NCBI RefSeq assembly: GCF_022023855.1
Contig: NZ_CP059451.1
Coordinates: forward strand, 310,001 to 374,000
Length of the DNA stretch: 64,000 nt
From: Azospirillum brasilense
Lineage (GTDB): Bacteria > Pseudomonadota > Alphaproteobacteria > Azospirillales > Azospirillaceae
Direction: 5' to 3'
Below, piece by piece: positions 59,208-64,000 of the stretch. The position numbers and the translations under genes are program-made. The notes under the pieces are model-generated. The model was not told the origin of the DNA. It worked only from the letters and a program-made list of their open reading frames with translations, and searched no databases. Positions within the stretch are counted from its first letter, which is position 1. Each line of letters opens with the position of its first letter.

Positions 59208-61080
59208 CAGGGACGACTTGCGGAGCGCCAAGGGCGGCGCACAGCCGCCACCCCGGCTCGCAGCCGCGCCGGGGCCTCAGGACGATGCCTTTCCCGACCC
59301 GCCGGCCCGCAGCCGCGCCACCGCCCGCCGAAGCCCCGCCTACAGCTTTCCCTATCTGCCCATCCGCGGTGAGTTGATTGACCACCTCGTGCACGCTTGG
59401 CAGAGCCGGTTCACACTGTCGGTTTCTCCGGCGACCTTGGCGCTCGCCTTCGCCGACTGGGCCATGCACCTCTCCAACGCGCCCGGCAAGCAGGCCGAGA
59501 TCGCCGACAAGGCGATCCGCAAGCTCAACCGGCTGCTCGTCTACACGGCGATGTCAGCGCTGGACCCGGACTGCCCGCCCTGCATCGAGCCGCTGCCCGG
59601 CGACCAGCGGTTCCGGGACGAGGGCTGGCAAGCGTTCCCATTCAACCTCTATGCACAATCCTTCCTGCTGATGCAGCAATTGGTCCACAAGGCGACGACG
59701 GACATCGCCGGTGTTTCCCGAACGCACGCGCGCATCGTGCCTTTCGTCGCGCGGCAATGGCTGGACGTGTTCGCGCCCTCCAACCATCCGATGACAAGCC
59801 CGGAGATCCTGCGTCTGGCCGTCACCAGTCAAGGAATGAACTTCGTGCGCGGGGCGGAGAACTGGATGCAGGACGTCCTGCGTTATCTTGCCGGCCGTCC
59901 GGCTCCGGGGGCCGAGCAATACCAGATCGGACGCGACGTCGCGGCGACACCGGGACAGATCATCGTCCGCAATGAACTGATGGAGCTGATCCAGTATGGC
60001 CCGACCACGGTGACAGTCGTCGCCGAGCCGGTGCTGATCGTTCCGGCCTGGATCATGAAATACTACATCCTCGACCTGTCGCCGGAGAACTCGTTGGTTC
60101 GCCATCTGGTGAACAGTGGCTTCACCGTCTTCGTCATTTCCTGGCGCAACCCGGGACCGGAACTGCGTGACTATGGCCTCGACGCGTATCGCCGGCTTGG
60201 CGTCATGGCGGCGCTGGAGGCGATCGGAGCCGTCTGTGGCGGGAAGCGGGTCCACGCCTGCGGCTACTGCCTGGGCGGCACCCTGCTGGCCATGGCCGCG
60301 GCCGCGATGGCGCGGGACAACGAAGAGCGTCTGGCGTCGGTGACCCTGCTGGCGGCGCAGACCGATTTCACCGAAGCCGGCGAGTTGATGCTGTTCATCA
60401 ACGAAAGCCAGATCGCGTACCTGGAAGACACGATGTGGGAGTCCGGCTACCTGGACACGCCCCAGATGGCGGGAGCCTTTCAGATGATGCGTTCCAACGA
60501 CCTGATCTGGTCGCGCTTGGTTCGCCAGTATCTGCGTGGCGACGAACCGGTGACGACCGACCTGATGGCGTGGAACGCCGATGGCACAAGGCTGCCTTAC
60601 CGGATGCATTCGGAGTACATGCGCCGGCTGCTGCTGGGCAACGACCTGGCGGAGGGACGCTTTCATATCGAAGGCCGGCCGATCGCGCTGACCGACATCC
60701 GAGCGCCGATCTTCGCCGTGGGCACCGTCCGCGATCACGTCGCGCCGTGGAAGTCCGTCTATAAAATCCACCTGCTGAGCGACACAGCGGTCACCTTCGT
60801 TCTGGCGGAGCACGGCCACAACACCGGCATCGTCGCGGGGCCCGACAACCCCAAAACCCACTTCCGCCTCACGGAACGCGAGGCTGACGCCCGCTACACC
60901 GATCCCGACACCTGGATCGCGACGGCACCGCTGCGCTCCGGCTCCTGGTGGCCGGCATGGACCGATTGGTTGATGCGCCGATCCTCGTCCAAGCACCCGG
61001 CCCCAACTGCCTTTGGCGAACCGGAACGGGGCTATCCACCCTCGGGGCCTGCTCCGGGCCACTACGTGCTGGAGCCATGA
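59185..61080 (+). CDS. phaC: Class I poly(3-hydroxyalkanoate) synthase
   Basis: Granule-bound polymerase of 631 residues joining 3-hydroxyacyl-CoA units. Catalytic triad: Cys362 in the lipase-like box GYCLGG, Asp517 in GTVRDHVAPW and His545 in EHGHNTGI. Class I features: FNLYAQSFLLMQQL and FVRGAENWMQDVLR. The N-terminus has a Pro/Ala-rich extension of about 50 residues. Surrounding USP genes, the GGTTAA-type elements and the FNR-like regulator suggest expression under low oxygen or stress for carbon storage. Confidence 0.95.
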   Translation: MVTTQSPDRDDLRSAKGGAQPPPRLAAAPGPQDDAFPDPPARSRATARRSPAYSFPYLPIRGELIDHLVHAWQSRFTLSVSPATLALAFADWAMHLSNAPGKQAEIADKAIRKLNRLLVYTAMSALDPDCPPCIEPLPGDQRFRDEGWQAFPFNLYAQSFLLMQQLVHKATTDIAGVSRTHARIVPFVARQWLDVFAPSNHPMTSPEILRLAVTSQGMNFVRGAENWMQDVLRYLAGRPAPGAEQYQIGRDVAATPGQIIVRNELMELIQYGPTTVTVVAEPVLIVPAWIMKYYILDLSPENSLVRHLVNSGFTVFVISWRNPGPELRDYGLDAYRRLGVMAALEAIGAVCGGKRVHACGYCLGGTLLAMAAAAMARDNEERLASVTLLAAQTDFTEAGELMLFINESQIAYLEDTMWESGYLDTPQMAGAFQMMRSNDLIWSRLVRQYLRGDEPVTTDLMAWNADGTRLPYRMHSEYMRRLLLGNDLAEGRFHIEGRPIALTDIRAPIFAVGTVRDHVAPWKSVYKIHLLSDTAVTFVLAEHGHNTGIVAGPDNPKTHFRLTEREADARYTDPDTWIATAPLRSGSWWPAWTDWLMRRSSSKHPAPTAFGEPERGYPPSGPAPGHYVLEP

Positions 61081-61156
61081 ACGGCGTTGGGTGCACACGA
61101 TCGCCGCGATGGTCCCGGCGTCTGCCGCCGCTCCCTCCTTATCCAGGTTCCCGTCT

Positions 61157-61169
61157 TTATCCAGGTTAA
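61157..61169. promoter_or_regulatory. GGTTAA-type repeat element, site 3
   Basis: TTATCCAGGTTAA, 84 bases upstream of the first USP gene. TTATCCAGGTT is itself repeated at 61139-61149 and 61157-61167. Similar to CTTTACCTGGGTTAATG at 51604-51620 (14 of 17 bases). Confidence 0.4.
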
Positions 61170-61253
61170 TGTCACGATCCTCATACGTGCCAATGCTGTC
61201 TCACGATGCTCGTCGGGCGAAAACGCCCCTTCACACGACCAGGAGACGCGGCC

Positions 61254-62096
61254 ATGTCCTACCGGGAAATTCTCGTCCAGTTCGATGATTGCCCGACCGG
61301 CGCGGCACGGGTCGAAGCGGCCATGCGCCTGGCGGAGCAGCACACGGCGCACCTGACCGGCCTCGTGCTCGACATTCAGCCGCGCATTCCCATGTCCATC
61401 GACGGTGGCGTTCCGCAATTCGTGACCGACGCGCTGAACCGGTCCGCGGCGGAGGAGACGGAGCGCACGGTCGCCAGGATGGACGCCTTGCTCGACCGGC
61501 AGCGGTGCGTGGCGGAACGGCGGATCTGCAAGTGCGATGACACAGCGATCGACAGGGCCCTGGCCCTGAACGCCCGTTACGCGGACCTTCTCGTCCTCGG
61601 TCAGGCGCTGCCCGGCCATTCGGCGCTCGTCGGCCGGCTCGAGATCGAAACGGTGGTGATGTCCTGCGGGCGGCCGGTGCTGCTGGTTCCCCAAGCCGGC
61701 CTCCGTCCCACCATCGGGAAACGGATCGTGGTGGCCTGGGACGCGGGCCGGGCGGCGGCGCGCGCGGTCGCCGATGCCATGCCCATGCTGGAGAAGGCGA
61801 CATCGGTCACGGTGCTGGTGGTCGATGCGGCATCCACGCCAAGCGGTCACGGCGCGTTGCCGGGGGCGGACATCGGCACTCTGTTGGCCCGCCACGGCGT
61901 GACGGTGGAGGTGGCCTCCCTGTCGTCGGAGGGCAGCGACGTGGCGGATGTGGCGTTGAACTGGATGTTCGACCACGATGCGGATCTGCTGGTCATGGGT
62001 GCCTATGGCCACTCCCGCGCCCGTGAATGGGTCCTCGGCGGAGCGACGCGCTCGATCCTCGACCGCATGACCGTCCCGGTGCTGATGTCCCACTGA
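61254..62096 (+). CDS. Universal stress protein, tandem UspA domains
   Basis: Cytoplasmic protein of 280 residues with two UspA domains. The first starts YREILVQFDDCPTGAARVEA and ends LLVPQAGL; the second is KRIVVAWDAGRAAARAVADA with the nucleotide-binding end LLVMGAYGHSRAREWVLGGA (G-2x-G-9x-G(S/T) type) and STVPVLMSH-like tail (MTVPVLMSH). ATG 61254 with ACCAGGAGACGCGGCC upstream. Similar tandem USPs are induced by anoxia in other proteobacteria. Confidence 0.93.
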   Translation: MSYREILVQFDDCPTGAARVEAAMRLAEQHTAHLTGLVLDIQPRIPMSIDGGVPQFVTDALNRSAAEETERTVARMDALLDRQRCVAERRICKCDDTAIDRALALNARYADLLVLGQALPGHSALVGRLEIETVVMSCGRPVLLVPQAGLRPTIGKRIVVAWDAGRAAARAVADAMPMLEKATSVTVLVVDAASTPSGHGALPGADIGTLLARHGVTVEVASLSSEGSDVADVALNWMFDHDADLLVMGAYGHSRAREWVLGGATRSILDRMTVPVLMSH

Positions 62097-62143
62097 CGCT
62101 TCGGCGCCGGACATACCGATGCGGGCAAGACCGGGAGGTCATC

Positions 62144-62968
62144 ATGGACATCAAGACGATCCTCGTGCCGTTCGCCCGGGATCTCCACACGAGCGCCGGC
62201 CTTTCGACGGCCATCGCGGTGGCGCGCCTGATGGGTGCGCGCCTCATCGGCCTCCATTGCCCGGCCGAGACCGCCCTGCCCTGGTACGTCGCGGCACCGG
62301 TGGCCATCCCACCGGTGCCCGATCCACCGGTGCCCGGCCGGCCGTCGGCCGAAGCGGAACAGAGCTTCATCGCCCGGTGCAGCGCCGCCTGCCTGAAATG
62401 CGACTGGATCGCCGATCACGGCTTCCTGCCCGAGCGGCTGGCCTTCCACAGCCGTTACGCCGATCTGATCGTTGCCGGCCGCGGTGATGGAGACGCGCAA
62501 GGCAAGGGTGGACTGTCGCCGCGCGCGCTCGGCCAACTGGTGCTGAGCGCCAGCGCACCGCTGCTGATCGTCCCGTCGGGAGCGGAGGAAACGTTCCGGC
62601 CGCAACGCGTGCTTGTCGCGTGGAACGAGCGCCGCGAGGCCGGCCGCGCCTTGCACGGCGCGCTGCCCTTCCTGCGCCGCGCCAAGGAAACCATCCTGCT
62701 CTCCGTGCACCCGCCGGGGTACGACGACGCGCCCGACCGCCGCGCCCTGGCCTATCTGGAGGCGCACCGCATCCACGCGGACGCGCGGATCAATTTCGCC
62801 GCCGAGTTCGAAGCGCCGGGAGCGATTCTCGCCCAGGCCCGCGCGATGGAGGCGGATCTCCTCGTCATGGGGGCTTACGGCCACGCCCGCGTGTTCGAAC
62901 AAGCATTGGGAGGCGCCACGCACCATGTGCTGGAAGCCGCCGATCGGCCGGTGCTGATGGTGCATTGA
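62144..62968 (+). CDS. Universal stress protein, tandem UspA domains
   Basis: Protein of 274 residues, second in tandem. First domain MDIKTILVPFARDLHTSAGL is degenerate; the second ends LLVMGAYGHARVFEQALGGA with DRPVLMVH, the ATP-binding pattern. A Pro-rich linker PPVPDPPVPGRP lies about residue 60. Forty-seven bases after the first USP gene, same operon. ATG 62144, RBS CCGGGAGGTCATC. Confidence 0.92.
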   Translation: MDIKTILVPFARDLHTSAGLSTAIAVARLMGARLIGLHCPAETALPWYVAAPVAIPPVPDPPVPGRPSAEAEQSFIARCSAACLKCDWIADHGFLPERLAFHSRYADLIVAGRGDGDAQGKGGLSPRALGQLVLSASAPLLIVPSGAEETFRPQRVLVAWNERREAGRALHGALPFLRRAKETILLSVHPPGYDDAPDRRALAYLEAHRIHADARINFAAEFEAPGAILAQARAMEADLLVMGAYGHARVFEQALGGATHHVLEAADRPVLMVH

Positions 62969-62971
62969 GCC

Positions 62972-64000
62972 GTGGCGAACCCGCACACCATCGCCGCTCC
63001 ACAGGAAACGAGGGAAGCCCGCGTCCCGCTGGAGGCGAAGATCGCCTTTCTGCGCAAGCCCGACGCCTATCCGGATCGTCCAAGCCGGGTTGAGACCATC
63101 GAAACACACCTGTCGTGGGTTTTCCTGACCGAGCGGCACGCCTACAAGCTGAAGAAGCCGGCGCGTCTGCCCCATGTGGATTTCACGTCCCTCACCGCCC
63201 GGCGAAGCAACTGCTTGACCGAGATGCGGCTGAACCGCCGCTTGGCGCCCGATGTCTATCTCGGCGTGGTCGGCCTGCTCGCCCATCCGGACGGCTCGTT
63301 CCGTCTCGGAGGACGCCCCGGCCCGCGGGACTTGGATGCGCGGGATTTGGTGGCCGACTGGCTGGTGTGGATGGTGCGCCTGCCGCAGGAGCGGCGGTTG
63401 GACGAGCGCATCCGGGCCGGCGCCCTGACACCGGCCGACATCGAGCGGCTCGGCCTCGTCCTGACGGAGTTCTACGGCGGCGGCTTGGCGGAACCGATAT
63501 CGCCAGCCGACTATCAGCGGCGTTTCGAGGCGGACATCAGCCGCAATCTCGACGTGACGGTTTCCCGGGTGACCGGGCCGCTGGCCGAACGAGCCCGCGC
63601 CGCCGCCGCCGCGCAGGTCGCGTTTCTGTCGGAACACGGCCGACTGCTTCGGGTGCGGGCGGCAGAGGGGCGGATCGTCGAGGGGCACGGCGACCTGCGG
63701 CCCGAGCATGTCTTCCTCGATGGCATGCCCCGGATCATCGACTGCTTGGAGTTCAGCCGCGACCTGCGGTTGCTCGACCCGGTGGACGAACTGGCTTATC
63801 TGGCGCTCGAATGCGAGCGGCATGGCGCCCGACGGGTCGGCGACGCCATTCTCGACTTGTACCGCGGCTGGAGCGGCGACGCCGCCGATCGGCGGCTGAT
63901 CGCCTTCTACCGCAGTTTCCGCGCCAGCCTGCGGGCGCGCCTCGCCGCCGGGCGGCTGGACGAGGCGGCGGGAGGGCGGCGCGGCGACTGGCTCGCCCGC
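62972..64000 (+). CDS. COG2187-like aminoglycoside-phosphotransferase-fold protein, cut by window edge
   Basis: GTG start 62972, immediately after the USP stop. The frame stays open to base 64000, so at least 343 residues are here and the C-terminal part is missing. Motifs of the family: THLSWVFLTERHAYKLKKPA at the start, VDFTSLTARR, and kinase-like EGHGDLRPEHVFL and IIDCLEFSRDLRLLDPVDEL. COG2187 proteins often add a C-terminal AAA/P-loop kinase domain, expected beyond the edge. Such genes recur with USP and PHA genes. Substrate unknown. Confidence 0.85.
   Translation, partial: MANPHTIAAPQETREARVPLEAKIAFLRKPDAYPDRPSRVETIETHLSWVFLTERHAYKLKKPARLPHVDFTSLTARRSNCLTEMRLNRRLAPDVYLGVVGLLAHPDGSFRLGGRPGPRDLDARDLVADWLVWMVRLPQERRLDERIRAGALTPADIERLGLVLTEFYGGGLAEPISPADYQRRFEADISRNLDVTVSRVTGPLAERARAAAAAQVAFLSEHGRLLRVRAAEGRIVEGHGDLRPEHVFLDGMPRIIDCLEFSRDLRLLDPVDELAYLALECERHGARRVGDAILDLYRGWSGDAADRRLIAFYRSFRASLRARLAAGRLDEAAGGRRGDWLAR

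Noticed and set aside
1..64000. CRISPR arrays, tRNA or rRNA genes, phage structural genes, toxin-antitoxin or restriction systems
   Set aside because: No regularly spaced repeats, clover-leaf sequences or recognisable proteins of these kinds were found by reading.

Overview
The window is GC-rich (short AT-rich regulatory islands excepted). It reads like an accessory replicon or genomic island of an alphaproteobacterium, most like Azospirillaceae/Rhodospirillales. This is inferred from the gene mix (PHA synthase, universal stress proteins, NirK, Frc, MatB, many LysR/AraC/SDR genes); no rRNA, tRNA, replication or phage gene is visible to anchor it. No CRISPR array was seen.

Layout. 1-911: a CobW-type metallochaperone GTPase cut by the left edge. 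1625-9807: a GntR regulator and a forward catabolic cluster (crotonase, aldehyde dehydrogenase, periplasmic binding protein, 3-hydroxyisobutyrate dehydrogenase, quinone oxidoreductase, malonyl-CoA synthetase). It looks like a route from a 3-hydroxy acid through a semialdehyde to malonate or methylmalonate and then its CoA ester. 10325-13536: a nitric-oxide block on the minus strand (NirK nitrite reductase, truncated haemoglobin, alternative oxidase, Rrf2 regulator) with an NNR/FNR-like box and NsrR-like palindromes. 13624-33182: a patchwork of stress and detoxification genes in which a secreted cupin plus NmrA-type reductase module occurs twice, the reductase a third time beside a carboxymuconolactone-decarboxylase protein, and once as a broken fragment. 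Among them lie an EmrAB pump, an adenylate cyclase, LysR and AraC regulators, a deleted nsrR copy, and an intact nsrR facing hmp (flavohaemoglobin) with a perfect 21-bp palindrome upstream of hmp.

33444-35012 is a winged-helix/TPR regulator. 35137-35886 is an IS6-like element carrying an IS3 remnant. 36020-39603 holds an NDP-forming acyl-CoA ligase and formyl-CoA transferase (oxalate/formate metabolism). 39724-41600 contains small or broken genes. 41785-51403 is a minus-strand membrane block: MacAB-type efflux, an Mg-type P-ATPase and an ABC membrane-domain gene split by a complete IS66 element flanked by a perfect 8-bp target duplication.

51759-64000 looks like a low-oxygen/stress cluster: OprI-like lipoprotein, L,D-transpeptidase whose 3' end is overrun by an IS3 end, two small cytochromes c, zinc alcohol dehydrogenase, an FNR-like regulator with N-terminal cysteines, a HisKA_2-type histidine kinase, PHA synthase, two tandem-domain universal stress proteins and a kinase-like protein cut by the right edge. 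A TAACC-TG-GGTTA-like palindrome recurs upstream of several of these genes and may mark a shared regulon. The clearest biological theme is NO and low-oxygen respiration plus carbon storage, overlaid by heavy IS activity and gene duplication.
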